Source of the DNA: JABDQA01 sp963759125 | GTDB taxonomy: Bacteria > Desulfobacterota > Desulfobulbia > Desulfobulbales > Desulfocapsaceae | Assembly: GCA_963759125.1 (NCBI GenBank) | Contig: CAVWXN010000001.1 | Location: 62,001 to 126,000, forward strand | Length of the DNA stretch: 64,000 bases | Reading direction: 5' to 3' | Shown: positions 28,196-38,031 of the stretch, piece by piece | Layout of the letters: every line of letters begins with the position of its first letter | Position numbering within the stretch: the first letter of the stretch is position 1 | Made by a program: the position numbers and the translations under genes | Notes under the pieces: model-generated | What the model saw: only the letters and a program-made list of their open reading frames with translations | The model's database searches: none | What the model was told of the DNA's origin: nothing

Positions 28196-29407
28196 TCAGT
28201 CGAACACAACCTTGCAGAAGCGCCGCTTTCCGACTTTAAGGATGAGATCTCCTGCGGGTTCAACCGCAAAGTTGGTGTCACCGACCTTTTCGCCGTCGAT
28301 GCTCACCGCATTCTGTTTGATCATCCGCCTGCCGTCGGAGGTTGAAGAAACCATCCCGCTGTCGACCATCAGCTTCGGCAGCCAGACCGGCTCGTCGGAG
28401 CTCAGCTTAAACTCGGGCAGATCATCCGGCAGATCATGCTTGGCAAAGACATTCTCAAAATTCTGCTGGGCCTGGACCGCCTCTTCTTCGGAATGGAATC
28501 TGGCCGTTAATTCGCGGGCCAGCTTCTGCTTGATTTCCTTGGGATGCAGGGTGCCCTGCTCGAGTCCCTGCTTCAACTTCTCGATTTCATAACTGGTGAG
28601 GTCACTGAGCAGTTCGTAATAACGAAACATCAGCTCGTCGGTAACCGACATGGTCTTACCATAGATATCGTTGGCTGGGTCGGTAATGCCAATATAGTTG
28701 CCAAGCGACTTGCTCATCTTGTTGACTCCGTCAAGGCCCTCGAGCAGCGGCATGGTCAAGACGATTTGCGGTTCCTGTCCCCGGGAGCGCTGCAGATCGC
28801 GACCGACCAGCAGGTTGAAGAGCTGATCAGTACCCCCAAGTTCGACATCGGCTTCCATGGCGACACTGTCGTAACCTTGAATCAACGGATAGAGGAATTC
28901 GTGGATAGAAATCGGCCTGCCGCCCTCAAAACGCTTCTTGAAATCATCACGTTCCAGCATCCGGGCTACAGTGAGCTCCGAGGCCAGCCGGATCATGTCA
29001 AATGAGTCGATTTTTCCAAGCCATTCACTGTTGAAGGCAATCTTGGTCTTTTCCGGGTCGAGGATCTTGAAGACCTGTTCCTTGTAGGTTTCAGCGTTTT
29101 TGGCAATATCCTCTCTGGTCAGAGGTTTACGGGTTTCTGATTTACCTGTCGGATCACCTATAAAGCCGGTAAAATCACCGATCAGAAAGTAGACCTCATG
29201 ACCCAGGTCCTGGAAATGTTTCATCTTCTGGAGCAGCACTGTGTGGCCCACATGCAGATCGGGAGCGGTGGGGTCAAACCCGGCTTTGATTTTCAGAGGT
29301 TTGCCAGTCTTGGCTGATCTCGCCAGCTTGTTTTTCAGTTCTTCCCGGGAAATACAGTCGACCACTCCCCGCTCTATCAATTCCAGTTGCTCTTCTACCG
29401 CGATCAT
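28196..29407 (-). CDS. tyrS: tyrosyl-tRNA synthetase
   Basis: A 403-residue class I aminoacyl-tRNA synthetase charging tRNA-Tyr. The HIGH motif appears as HVGH in DPTAPDLHVGHTVLLQKMKH, and the KMSKS motif is exact (GVNKMSKSLGN). Between them are the tyrosine site segments IHEFLYPLIQGYDSVAMEAD and LGGTDQLFNLLVGRDLQ. The C-terminal 60 residues form an S4 RNA-binding domain (LMVDSGMVSSTSDGRRMIKQ). The D-P-T-A-P/HVGH form is the TyrZ-like longer type. It lies 30 bases downstream of rny and may share its transcript. Confidence 0.95.
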   Translation of the reverse strand: MIAVEEQLELIERGVVDCISREELKNKLARSAKTGKPLKIKAGFDPTAPDLHVGHTVLLQKMKHFQDLGHEVYFLIGDFTGFIGDPTGKSETRKPLTREDIAKNAETYKEQVFKILDPEKTKIAFNSEWLGKIDSFDMIRLASELTVARMLERDDFKKRFEGGRPISIHEFLYPLIQGYDSVAMEADVELGGTDQLFNLLVGRDLQRSRGQEPQIVLTMPLLEGLDGVNKMSKSLGNYIGITDPANDIYGKTMSVTDELMFRYYELLSDLTSYEIEKLKQGLEQGTLHPKEIKQKLARELTARFHSEEEAVQAQQNFENVFAKHDLPDDLPEFKLSSDEPVWLPKLMVDSGMVSSTSDGRRMIKQNAVSIDGEKVGDTNFAVEPAGDLILKVGKRRFCKVVFD

Positions 29408-29437
29408 ATTGACTTGTTATCGTTGGTTGCTGACTAG

Positions 29438-31003
29438 TTATTTTGCGTACTCAACCGCCCTGGTTTCCCGGATGACGGTCACTCGGATCTGTCCAGGATA
29501 GGTGAGTTTTTCTTCGATCGATTTGGCGATATCCTGACTCAACATGACCGCATCACTGTCTCTCACAGACTCGGAGTTGGCGATGATACGCAATTCCCGC
29601 CCGGCCTGAATGGCATATGACTTGTCTACCCCATCAAAGGAGTTGGCAATCGCCTCCAGGTCCTCGAGCCGCTTGACATAGCTCTGCAGCATCTCTTTTC
29701 TGGCCCCGGGCCGCGCCCCTGAAAGGGCGTCGGCGGACTGTACCAGCACATCGAGTACGCTCAGGATCGGTACATCTTCATGGTGAGCGCCAATGGAGTA
29801 GGATATCTCTTCCTGCTCACCATACTTCTTGGCCAGGTCCCTGCCGATTATGGCATGGGAACCCTCTACTTCGTGGTCGACCGCCTTGCCTATATCGTGC
29901 AGCAAACCAGCCCGCTTGGCCAGTTTGACGTCGAGCCCCAGTTCCGCTGCCATGATACCGGCCAGAAATGCCACTTCAAGAGAGTGCTGCAGGACGTTCT
30001 GGCCATAGCTGGTGCGGTACTTGAGGCGCCCCAGAATCTTGATAAGCTCGACATGAACGCCGTGGGCACCGACATCAAAGGTGGCCTGTTCACCGGCTTC
30101 CCGCATGTCTGTTTCCAGATCCTTGGTAACTTTGGCCACCACCTCCTCAATGCGTCCCGGATGAATGCGCCCATCGTTGATCAACTGATGCAGAGCCAGT
30201 CTGGCAATCTCCCTTCTCACCGGATTGAATCCAGACAGGATTACTGCTTCCGGGGTATCGTCAATGATGATATCGATCCCGGTGGCAGCTTCTATCGCCC
30301 TGATATTCCGCCCTTCCCGGCCGATGATTCTACCTTTCATTTCGTCAGAGGGAAGCGGGACCATCGACACGGTCCTGTCCGCTACATAATCTCCGGCATA
30401 GCGTGAGATGGAGAGGGCAATGATATTCTTTGCCTTGCGGTCCGCCTCCATCTTCATCTCGTTTTCTATTTTCGCCAGCTGCTTGGCGGCATCCATGCGG
30501 GCCTGGCTTTCCAGCGAGGCCATCAGCATTTTTTTGGCCTCCTCCTGGCTGACCCCTGCCACCCTGGATAATTCATAGCGCTGCTTGCCGATGAGATTGT
30601 CGACCTCTTTGTGCTTGTCTTCAATCTCGTGCTCCCTGCTGGCCAGCTTGCTATCCAGGGACTGCACCTCGTTACGCTTGCGGTCAAGGCTCTCCCATTC
30701 ACTCTTTAAGTGATCCCGGGATTTCTTCAGCTGTTGACGCTCTTCTTTGAGTTCACGCCGGTCGGCTTTGAGTTCCTCTTCGGCGGCCTGTTTGACCTGA
30801 TAGGCGTCTTCCTTACTCTGGAGCTGAGCCTCTTTCTTGAGTTGTTCCGCTTCTACAATGGCCGTCTCGATCAGCTGTTTGGCCTGCTCCCTGATGTTCT
30901 GCTGATGCCCTTCAATGAAGCGCTTGCGCAAAACAAAACCGAGAATCAGGCCCACCAGAAGTCCGGCGGACACAAATATGGAGGGATGATTGAACAAATC
31001 CAT
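29438..31003 (-). CDS. rny: ribonuclease Y
   Basis: A 521-residue membrane-anchored endoribonuclease initiating mRNA decay. An N-terminal helix (about residues 8-25, SIFVSAGLLVGLILGFVLR) is followed by a long charged coiled coil (30-180), a KH domain (GRIIGREGRNIRAIEAATGI) and an HD domain (LLHDIGKAVDHEVEGSHAII), ending in the family's C-terminal region (IRVTVIRETRAVEYAK). Length and order are normal. The start is 770 bases from zapA, and the gap contains the candidate 6S RNA. Confidence 0.95.
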   Translation of the reverse strand: MDLFNHPSIFVSAGLLVGLILGFVLRKRFIEGHQQNIREQAKQLIETAIVEAEQLKKEAQLQSKEDAYQVKQAAEEELKADRRELKEERQQLKKSRDHLKSEWESLDRKRNEVQSLDSKLASREHEIEDKHKEVDNLIGKQRYELSRVAGVSQEEAKKMLMASLESQARMDAAKQLAKIENEMKMEADRKAKNIIALSISRYAGDYVADRTVSMVPLPSDEMKGRIIGREGRNIRAIEAATGIDIIIDDTPEAVILSGFNPVRREIARLALHQLINDGRIHPGRIEEVVAKVTKDLETDMREAGEQATFDVGAHGVHVELIKILGRLKYRTSYGQNVLQHSLEVAFLAGIMAAELGLDVKLAKRAGLLHDIGKAVDHEVEGSHAIIGRDLAKKYGEQEEISYSIGAHHEDVPILSVLDVLVQSADALSGARPGARKEMLQSYVKRLEDLEAIANSFDGVDKSYAIQAGRELRIIANSESVRDSDAVMLSQDIAKSIEEKLTYPGQIRVTVIRETRAVEYAK

Positions 31004-31379
31004 AAAAACATCCTCTGTCTATCGATCAATTACAAGGCCGCCCGGTCACATGGACATTGGGCACAGGGAAGGAAAAGCCATCGGTAGGAAACGGTTTTGC
31101 AGCAGTTAGGTATTACTGCAAAACCTGCTGAAAAATCCAGTAGTTCCGGACCACCGACTCGATCTCTAGGATCGACAGTTGCTGTGCTGCCGCAACTCTG
31201 GAACGGGACCGGTGGATCTCAGCATGTATGTAAAATCAGTCCGACAAGTGCCGGTGCGATCGACTATAAGTCGATCAAATACACTCAGCTGGCACCAGTT
31301 GAACTGATGAACTCCTCGACAGAATTCTTTACACCTCATCCGAAGGCGCTTATGTAATTAACCGCTGTTACGCCTTAAA

Positions 31380-31406
31380 GGCAGTCGGGTTTCTGAGCCG
31401 ACTGCC
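31380..31406 (-). terminator. strong hairpin upstream of rny
   Basis: GGCAGTCGG and CCGACTGCC form a perfect nine-pair stem with a nine-base loop, followed on the minus strand by TTTAAGG. It lies between the candidate 6S RNA and rny and may end the RNA transcript. The T-run is short. The remainder of 31004-31379 shows no gene. Confidence 0.45.
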
Positions 31407-31454
31407 GTCTATATAGTAAAACGATGCCCAGCCTTCCCGCCGTTCATCGTAGCA

Positions 31455-31640
31455 TAAAATAATTCCCCACCCTGCCGTGTCTATAGGACAAGTTAAACCT
31501 ATCGAGATAGGTGGGACTCGCATGCAAACCTCAGGAAAATCTTACGACTTTCCATCCGATAACAGTGGTAAGTCCCTTTTTATGGGAGTTGGCTCAACAA
31601 CCACTACAAATCACCAACAGCGCAGGGAAAATCCAAACCT
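31455..31640 (-). ncRNA. ssrS: candidate 6S RNA
   Basis: The 690-base gap after zapA on the minus strand is where many proteobacteria carry 6S RNA. A roughly 180-base stretch can close on itself: a 5' segment TTTTCCCTGC pairs with GCAGGGTGGGGAA near the 3' end. Landmarks in 6S order can be found between them (GAGCC, a GGTTTGCATGCGAG segment, then GTTTAACT). Inner hairpins such as CCTATCTCGATAGG are also present. The exact ends and promoter are not fixed. The evidence is location plus loose structure, not a covariance model match. Confidence 0.35.
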
Positions 31641-31775
31641 GGGCCGGATTCCGGTCCGGTCGTTGGTACACCACTCTTTATTTCAAAATTACAACGCTAT
31701 AGCAAAAGTCCCGAAGATCTCTTTACCAATATTGTAGCAGATTTACACCAAAACGAAAGCAAAAACTCCCGGGCC

Positions 31776-32084
31776 CTATCCCTCATCCACCAGAACGAAG
31801 TCAAGCCGATCGCTGAGTTCCTCGAGTTTGCTTGCGGTGTCTTGTTTATATCTGCTATGTTCCTGTTTCAACTTGATATAATTTGAAGCAAGATTAAGAC
31901 AGGCCATCACCGCAATTTTACTGACCGGTATTGTTCCCCCGGGCTTATCCCCACCACCGATCGATTCAATCTGCTCTCTGACCATTGAGAGGATATTCTC
32001 CATCTCTTCTTCAGAAGCACCAGTGTAAAAGGCAAAGTTCTGACCCAGAAGGGTGAATTTTACCAATCTCTCGGACTCTGACAT
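31776..32084 (-). CDS. zapA: cell division protein ZapA
   Basis: A 102-residue ZapA-family protein that binds FtsZ and promotes Z-ring bundling. VKFTLLGQNFAFYTGASEEE gives the N-terminal globular part. The long helix IPVSKIAVMACLNLASNYIK onward is the dimerising coiled coil. The gene directly upstream on the same strand is a ZapB-like coiled-coil protein. Confidence 0.88.
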   Translation of the reverse strand: MSESERLVKFTLLGQNFAFYTGASEEEMENILSMVREQIESIGGGDKPGGTIPVSKIAVMACLNLASNYIKLKQEHSRYKQDTASKLEELSDRLDFVLVDEG

Positions 32085-32141
32085 GATCTATTGACGTATT
32101 TTGTTCCCTTTTTCAGGTTGTCTGAGCAACGTGCTATCAAG

Positions 32142-32523
32142 TCAACCGCTGAACAGGTTCTTCTGGGCTTTGGCGCCACGATCTGCTTTTTTCTTCTTTT
32201 CCGCCGGCGGTTCTTCTTCCTCCGCGTCTTCTTCAGAGTCGTCCTCTTGCCCCTTCATCAGCCGAGGATTTGTCACTGCCCTCTTTCTCTTCGAGCTCCT
32301 TCTCCCACTGTTCAATCTGACCGATGAGACTGTTGACACGATCGCGCATCAGGCCCCGATCGGAGTCAAGAGAGTCAAGTTCCTGCTTGTATTTCTCGTT
32401 TTCCGTCTGCAGTTCAACAAGGCGTGTTTCGATATTCTGTTTTTCCTTCTTCAATTCTGCATAGCCGGACAGCAATCGCTCGATATACTGTTCCAGACGG
32501 ATAAGTTCGTTATCGCTTCCCAT
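32142..32523 (-). CDS. ZapB-like coiled-coil protein, frameshifted
   Basis: About 127 residues, almost entirely coiled coil: ELIRLEQYIERLLSGYAELK then KEKQNIETRLVELQTENEKY with regular heptads. A shift near 32250 is needed to reach a second acidic and lysine-rich tail (EEDAEEEEPPAEKKKKADRG). Placement directly upstream of zapA and the pure coiled-coil composition suggest a ZapB-type division partner. Coiled coils are poor evidence of homology, so the name is tentative. Confidence 0.6.
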
Positions 32524-32625
32524 ATTTTTCCCTCAATTGTTCATTGACGATAAATGTGACTATACCACGGTACTTGAACACCGCAACCTCTATTGGAAGG
32601 GCACTTCAAAGTTGAGAACGGCCCC

Positions 32626-33108
32626 TCATCTGACATAACTCCAGCTCAATGGTTTATGATTTTCATAGGGCATATAACCGTGAAAAATTCTAGGATCTTC
32701 ATCGAAAACCAAAGGCAGAAAATATTTATCCCCTTCCCACATCGGCAAACTCAGAAGTTTGTCAACTTCATACCAGAGAAGACTTCCCTCCTTATTCTTT
32801 GAATATGGGGTGCCGCTGAATTTTTCTATCCGATAAATAAAGCCGAACCAGTCCTCTCCCTCAGGACCGAATCCGGTCCAGTTTATTGTCCCCCTGAGCA
32901 CCACCTCATCGCAGATGATACCGGCCTCCTCCTTTATTTCTCTGCAGATGCAATCATGAATGGATTCCTGAGCTTCCATCTTGCCGCCCAGCCCGTTGAA
33001 CTTGCCGAAATGGGGGTCGTCTTTTCTCGAGTTACGGTGGACAAGAAGGGTTTCCTTCCTGTCTTCCGACAAGATGTAACCCAGAGTCGCCATTATCGGG
33101 GTGTACAC
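32626..33108 (-). CDS. NUDIX hydrolase, MutT/8-oxo-dGTPase type
   Basis: A 160-residue NUDIX protein read from GTG. The Nudix box GGKMEAQESIHDCICREIKE followed by EAGI fits Gx5Ex7REUxEExGU, giving the magnesium-binding glutamates. LVHRNSRKDDPHFGKFNGLG before the box and WYEVDKLLSLPMWEGDKYFL after it resemble human MTH1-like 8-oxo-dGTP diphosphatases. Role: probably removal of oxidised nucleotides. It stands alone between zapB and a hypothetical gene. Confidence 0.88.
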   Translation of the reverse strand: MYTPIMATLGYILSEDRKETLLVHRNSRKDDPHFGKFNGLGGKMEAQESIHDCICREIKEEAGIICDEVVLRGTINWTGFGPEGEDWFGFIYRIEKFSGTPYSKNKEGSLLWYEVDKLLSLPMWEGDKYFLPLVFDEDPRIFHGYMPYENHKPLSWSYVR

Positions 33109-33260
33109 GTCATCACCTTGTAAATAGTTTGGTCACATATGACCTTTTTTTTATTTATTTAGGTTATTTAGCAATTATTTCTTGGGGGCGGGATTACTGA
33201 TTTTAGCCCAATCCAGGCTAAAATTCCATTTGTGGTACTTATTTTGGAGAAGCACTTTTG

Positions 33261-33577
33261 TCAAGATTCTTGAAAAATCTGATCTATCTCTTCCAGTGCG
33301 TCTTTGTACTCTGCATACCTGTTTTAAGTGCGCTGCGGCTGCGCTTTGATTCCGTTGCCACGATATCAACAGCAGAATCTACAGACTTACCTTTCTTGAT
33401 GAGCCTATGTATTTGCTCTACTTCCTCGATCTCCACGAACCAACCCTCTTGTTGGCGACTTCTGTCTTTAATTACGTTGATCAGATAACTTCGGAGCTGC
33501 TTGTCTAACAGATCATTAGACTTGTTTAGTCTATTAATTTGCGATAACAGCATATTTTTGAAGGAAGGCTCTTTCAT
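33261..33577 (-). CDS. hypothetical protein, C-terminus frameshifted
   Basis: About 105 residues, hydrophilic and probably helical, starting MKEPSFKNMLLSQINRLNKS after a GAGG ribosome site. In the first frame it reads through LDKQLRSYLINVIKDRSRQQ and WFVEIEEVEQIHRLIKKGKS. A shift near 33340 gives RYAEYKDALEEIDQIFQES before a stop at 33261, a more natural helical end than the frame's own KTHWKR end. No family recognised. Confidence 0.45.
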
Positions 33578-33633
33578 AACCTGGGCCTCATAGCCAAAAA
33601 AAGATGATAGATCAACCTGCCAATAATTTTACT

Positions 33634-33662
33634 TTGCCCTTATTCTGTAGTCAATTTTATCT
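33634..33662 (+). promoter_or_regulatory. sigma-70-type promoter
   Basis: TTGCCC (33634-33639) and TTATCT (33657-33662) are separated by 17 bases. They lie just before a roughly 190-base stretch that contains no reading frame but ends in an intrinsic terminator. Confidence 0.45.
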
Positions 33663-33668
33663 GTGTCC

Positions 33669-33858
33669 CCCAGAAGACTGTAAAGGAAATTCGGACCCGG
33701 TTCAGGTTTAAAAATTGTTGGGTAGCAGAATAATCCACTATTCGATGGTAAAATCTGTAGCCTAAGATCGAACCTGGTTCCCGGAAGTATCTCGACCTGT
33801 ATTCAAGCTATGGGGCCGATGACAGCCTTTCTCACAATTCTGTGAGCAGGTTTTTTTG
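33669..33858 (+). ncRNA. candidate small structured RNA with promoter and terminator
   Basis: Between the promoter at 33634 and a terminator hairpin (CTCACA-ATTC-TGTGAG at 33831-33846, then TTTTTTT at 33851-33857) lie about 190 bases without a coding frame. Internal complementarity includes CAGGTTT with GAACCTG, and CTGT...CCCC near the start with GGGG...ACAG near the end. It could be a free-standing regulatory RNA. It could also be a leader, but the next gene (mltD) starts 325 bases later. No Rfam family recognised. The 33860-34183 stretch is AT-rich with no other gene. Confidence 0.4.
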
Positions 33859-34183
33859 TGCCACAACGGGATAATATATGGTTGAAAAATTTTATCCTGA
33901 AAAAGTTTTACCCCCCTATAGATAAAGGGCTCCAGGAGGGGAGCCTAGGCCAAAAACCGCCCTCTATATCAGTGATATTATTTGATTTAATAGACAATAT
34001 CAGCTTGTTATTGTTATAAATTGCATTACAATTGTCTACACTGATTGACGAGTTGTTTTTTCGGTAGGGAACAAAGATATATAAACCGTCTGATAATTAA
34101 AAATCATCCAACACTGGAGTGTGACAAATCTGCTCCGCTGTCATTGCACCGCATCTCAAAATGTCAGACCTGCACTTTTTTTC

Positions 34184-36169
34184 ATGACTCCAGCCCCATC
34201 CAAAACGCCAGCGGCTTCGATTCTCAGCGCTCTGATCTCTGCGCTCTGCTTCAGCCTGCTCCTCGGGGCAACTTCAGCACAAGCCCAGGCAGATCCACAT
34301 AAGTTCCCGGAATATAATATAATTTCAACAAACGTTGCGTTTTGGGAAAAAGTTTACTCAACCTATTCGGTAAATACCTCAGTTATCCATGACCAGTACT
34401 ATCTCAACCGGGTATACGCCACTGTCACCCTGCTCGAAGATGGGTTTCCCAATGCCCGGAAACATAACAGACAAAAAATTAAACAGGTCAAGGACTCACG
34501 TCAGGTCGATTCTGCTGAAACTTGCTAATAATCCCCATCCGCAAAGCAGAGAAGAAAAACGAATCGCCGCCCTGTTTCCCGCCTCCGCGAAACCCTCGAC
34601 GTATAGGCAGGCCGCCGACAATATTAGGGCTCAAACAGGCCTGAAGGAAATGTTCATAGAGGGAGTGGTGAGATCAGGCGCCTACATGAACGAGGTGAAA
34701 AAAATTTTCAGTGAATTCGGTCTACCCGAGGAACTGGCCTATCTCCCCCATGTGGAATCCTCCTTCAACCCCAAGGCTTTCAGCAAATTTGGCGCAGCCG
34801 GTATGTGGCAGTTTACTCACAGCACCGGCAAGGAGTTCCTCACCATAAACTACATTATCGACGAACGCAGAGATCCGCTTATCTCAGCCCGGGCTGCAGC
34901 CAAGTTCCTCAAACGCAACTACCAGCAACTCGGTACCTGGCCGCTGGCACTGACTGCATACAACTATGGACCTGCCGGGATGAAGCGAGCCCTGAACCAG
35001 GAAGGAAGTTACGAGAAAATTTTCAGGAACTACAAGAAGGGGCATTTCAAATTTGCTTCTCGAAACTTCTATTCGGAGTTTCTGGCTGCAGTAAAAGCAG
35101 CCCAAAAAATGGAAAATTCAGGACTGGTGGTGGAAAAACCGTTCCGGGCAGTAACGGTGAAATTGCCGGCTTACACGCGGGCCGATAAACTCTGTGATTA
35201 TCTTGGAATCAATACGGAACTACTGCGGAAATACAACCCGGCCCTGCGTGATCCCGTTTTCAAAGGGACCAAGTATATACCCAAGGGGTACGTTCTGAAG
35301 TTGCCCTATAGCTTCAACAACAGCAGAATGCTGACCGCCGCCCCGCCCTCAATCTTCAGTTCCGAGCAGAAGCGCTCCAAGTTTTACCAGGTCCGCTCAG
35401 GCGACTCGGCCGGCGCCATCGCCAGGGCCCATAGAGTCTCTCTCCAGGAACTCATTAGAGCCAACAACCTCAACTCAAAAGCGGTTATTCGCGTTGGCCA
35501 GAACCTGAGAATCCCAACATCTGTAAATCACACCTCAAGTGTGCCGGAAGTCGACAGCAGCAGCACCTATACAGTGCTCAAAGATAATAAAAAGCTGCCG
35601 CCATCCGGTCTCTTGCAACCTGTCGTTGAGCAGGATCTGACGGTGGCCGGTAACTTAAAAGTTTCAAACCAGCGGAGAGAAAGACAACTTGCTCGTCGGC
35701 ACCATCGAAGTCCAGCCTGATGAGTCGATTGGCCTGCTGGCAGACTGGCTAAAGGTGACGCCAAATTCCATTCGCATCAACAACAACCTGTCCAAAAACA
35801 GTGGTATTTATCCCGGTCAGACAGATCAAACTCGATTTTATCAATACGAAAATAACCTCGTTTGAAGAGAACCGTTTCGATTTTCACCAGGAATTGCAGG
35901 AAGATTTCTTCAATTCCTACCAGGTCGTCGGCTTCACCAGCTACCAGGTGAAAAACGGTGATACCATATGGGAGCTTTGTCGAAGGCGATTTTTCGTTCC
36001 ACTCTGGCTGATGAAAAAATACAACGAGAATCTCGACTATACCCGCCTGGAGTTATCAAGTAAGCTGCGGGTGCCGATACTTGCGGGAGATATGATAATT
36101 TCTACTGAACAGTCAAAAACGAGGTGGAGGAAAGGTCGATGGATATCAGCAAGACCATTGCCGATTTAA
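34184..36169 (+). CDS. mltD: MltD-like lytic transglycosylase with LysM repeats, frameshifted
   Basis: About 660 residues, exported and acting on periplasmic peptidoglycan. A signal peptide (ILSALISALCFSLLLGATSA) follows the start at 34184. An SLT domain contains the catalytic Glu in YLPHVESSFNPKAFSKFGAA, then GMWQFTHSTGKEF and PLALTAYNYGPAGMKRAL. LysM repeats follow at about residues 380-430 (YQVRSGDSAGAIARAHRVSL), 490-530 (VQPDESIGLLADWLKVTPNS) and near the end (YQVKNGDTIWELCRRRF). Shifts near 34487, 35680 and 35820 must be bridged. The stop overlaps the moaE start by 31 bases, and the last residues may be affected by another error. Confidence 0.85.
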
Positions 36170-36483
36170 AGGCCCGGCCAGATTTCAGCGACAACGTCGG
36201 CATGATCCTGGTCCATAACGGAACTGTTCGAGGTTGGTCCCGTGAGGATCGATCTTCGGTATCGGCAATTGAGGTCAAGGCCGATGCTGATCGAATCGCA
36301 GTGCTCAGAGAAGAATTTTTACAATTTCCGGGAATTTATGATATTGTTATCGAAGCCCGGTCAGGGCTTCTCAAGCCCGGTGACGATCTTCTGTTTATTG
36401 TCGTTGCCGGCGACATCAGAGAGCATGTAAAGCCGGTTCTTGCCGATCTGCTCGACAGGATCAAGAGTGAGGCGGTCATCTAA
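36139..36483 (+). CDS. moaE: MoaE-like molybdopterin synthase large subunit
   Basis: A 114-residue protein starting MDISKTIADLKARPDFSDNV after GGTGGAGGAAAGG. The segments VGMILVHNGTVRGWSREDRS, SAIEVKADADRIAVLREEFL and GDDLLFIVVAGDIREHVKPV fit short MoaE-like proteins of delta-proteobacteria. MoaE with MoaD inserts the dithiolene sulfurs of molybdopterin. The protein is shorter than E. coli MoaE (150 residues) and lacks a recognisable C-terminal MoaD-docking segment, so its activity is inferred. It would serve the pyranopterin enzyme FdhA. It sits directly behind mltD with no obvious functional link. Confidence 0.72.
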   Translation: MDISKTIADLKARPDFSDNVGMILVHNGTVRGWSREDRSSVSAIEVKADADRIAVLREEFLQFPGIYDIVIEARSGLLKPGDDLLFIVVAGDIREHVKPVLADLLDRIKSEAVI

Positions 36484-36531
36484 AAAGGAGCTGAGCGATT
36501 AAGCATCGCGCACGAGGGATTCCCAAAGGTC

Positions 36532-38031
36532 ATGGCACTTACATCTCAGGCGAGTCGTGCGGATAAACTGGCAAGCCGAAAAGTCAATAAAAGCATAATT
36601 TTCACCTGGGCCGACAATGTTCCGACGGACGGATTTGCCCCTTTGCGCTGGTTGCATAAACTTGCCAGGATAATTCTGATCAGCCTGCGGGAGATGAATG
36701 AAAATGTATTGACCCTGCGGGCCGGATATCTTACCTACGCGATGCTGCTGTCCATGGTCCCTATTCTGGCGATGAGCACCGCAGTGGTCAAGGGGCTCGG
36801 CGGCGGAGATCAGCTCCGTGAAATCGCCTACGCTTACATCAATACCCTGGAGGACACCTCACCTACTTTTACCATCCCCTCTGCCACCGATAGTACTGAA
36901 ACGGATCAGGAGGAGGACCAAGGTGAAAAATCTGTCGATCTCACCACCCATCTGCGCTCTGCCGCCGACAAAATTTTCAACTATGTGGACCAGACAAATT
37001 TCGCCACCCTTGGCACCTTTGGTATGGTGGGCATCTTTCTCTCGGTGATCCTGGTACTGGGCCAGATCGAAAAATCGCTCAATGTCATCTGGAAGGTCAA
37101 GGACGGCCGTTCATTTTTACGAAAAGTTGCCGACTACATTGCCTTGATGATCCTCTTTCCGATCTCGATCAATGTGGCCCTGGCCTCCGGTGCGATGGTG
37201 GAGAGCCAGGCTTTGAGTGTGCATCTGGATAAGTTTCTGCCCATCGCCTGGATTCAGACGCTGCTGCTCAAAGGAGTTCCGGTCCTTTTTCTGAGCCTCA
37301 CTCTCTACGTCATCTATATATTTTTCCCTAACACCAAGACGGGGGGAATACCGACCATGATCGGCGCCTTCGTGGCCGGCTTCTGCTGGTTCCTGACCCA
37401 GAACATCTATATCAGCATGCAGATCGGCGTTGCCAAATACAACGCGATCTACGGATCTTTTGCCACCATCCCGCTGTTTCTCGCCTGGGTGTGGCTGGCC
37501 TGGCTCTTCGTGCTGATCGGCGCCCAGATTGCCTATGCCATTCAACATGAACCCACCTACCATTTCACCACCCAGAACTTCGAGCCGGCTTTGCGACTCA
37601 GTGCCGCCCTCGATATCTGCAGGACAGTCGGTGAGCGCTTCAATTCTGCTGAACAGATACGAAGCGAAGATCTGATCGACAATAATCCTGACTATTCTCC
37701 CGAGCTTGTCGGGGAAACGGTGAACACGCTGGTCGGGGCCGGATTGCTGCACCATTCAAGCGAGACAGGTGAGCTCATGCTCTCGCGGCCGCCCGAAAAA
37801 ATATCCAGCCGGTTTATCGTTGAAACCGTGCTGGGAAGCGAGACACCGGACACGTTTGGCGGCGACCAGGCGGCCCTGGCCGTGGAGGGGGCAGCAGATA
37901 GATTTGCTGACCTGCATCCAGCCGAGAGTCCAGCAGGCAAACCACATTCCACGGATCACTCCTCTGAACAGACCCCTGCTAACGCTTTAGGGGAAGGCAA
38001 AGCGGAGATGGGCGCTAAGACCGGGCCTTAA
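36532..38031 (+). CDS. YihY/BrkB-family membrane protein
   Basis: A 499-residue inner-membrane protein. The YihY/BrkB core spans about residues 50-330, with LTLRAGYLTYAMLLSMVPIL, AIYGSFATIPLFLAWVWLAW and LFVLIGAQIAYAIQHEPTYH, and about six helices. An acidic insertion (about residues 115-145, DSTETDQEEDQGEKS) interrupts the first periplasmic or cytoplasmic loop. The C-terminal 150 residues resemble a winged-helix domain (LSAALDICRTVGERFNSAEQ, then LVGETVNTLVGAGLL), a common addition in this family. Function unknown despite the old name ribonuclease BN. The last four bases overlap the end of the convergent histidine kinase gene. Confidence 0.87.
   Translation: MALTSQASRADKLASRKVNKSIIFTWADNVPTDGFAPLRWLHKLARIILISLREMNENVLTLRAGYLTYAMLLSMVPILAMSTAVVKGLGGGDQLREIAYAYINTLEDTSPTFTIPSATDSTETDQEEDQGEKSVDLTTHLRSAADKIFNYVDQTNFATLGTFGMVGIFLSVILVLGQIEKSLNVIWKVKDGRSFLRKVADYIALMILFPISINVALASGAMVESQALSVHLDKFLPIAWIQTLLLKGVPVLFLSLTLYVIYIFFPNTKTGGIPTMIGAFVAGFCWFLTQNIYISMQIGVAKYNAIYGSFATIPLFLAWVWLAWLFVLIGAQIAYAIQHEPTYHFTTQNFEPALRLSAALDICRTVGERFNSAEQIRSEDLIDNNPDYSPELVGETVNTLVGAGLLHHSSETGELMLSRPPEKISSRFIVETVLGSETPDTFGGDQAALAVEGAADRFADLHPAESPAGKPHSTDHSSEQTPANALGEGKAEMGAKTGP

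Noticed and set aside
33131..33153. GGTCA-CATA-TGACC followed by eight Ts
   Set aside because: On the plus strand no gene precedes it, and the minus strand lacks a T-run; five base pairs are too weak to call.
33860..34040. c-di-GMP riboswitch upstream of mltD
   Set aside because: The GGCTCC/GGAGCC hairpin is present but the conserved GEMM core sequences were not found.
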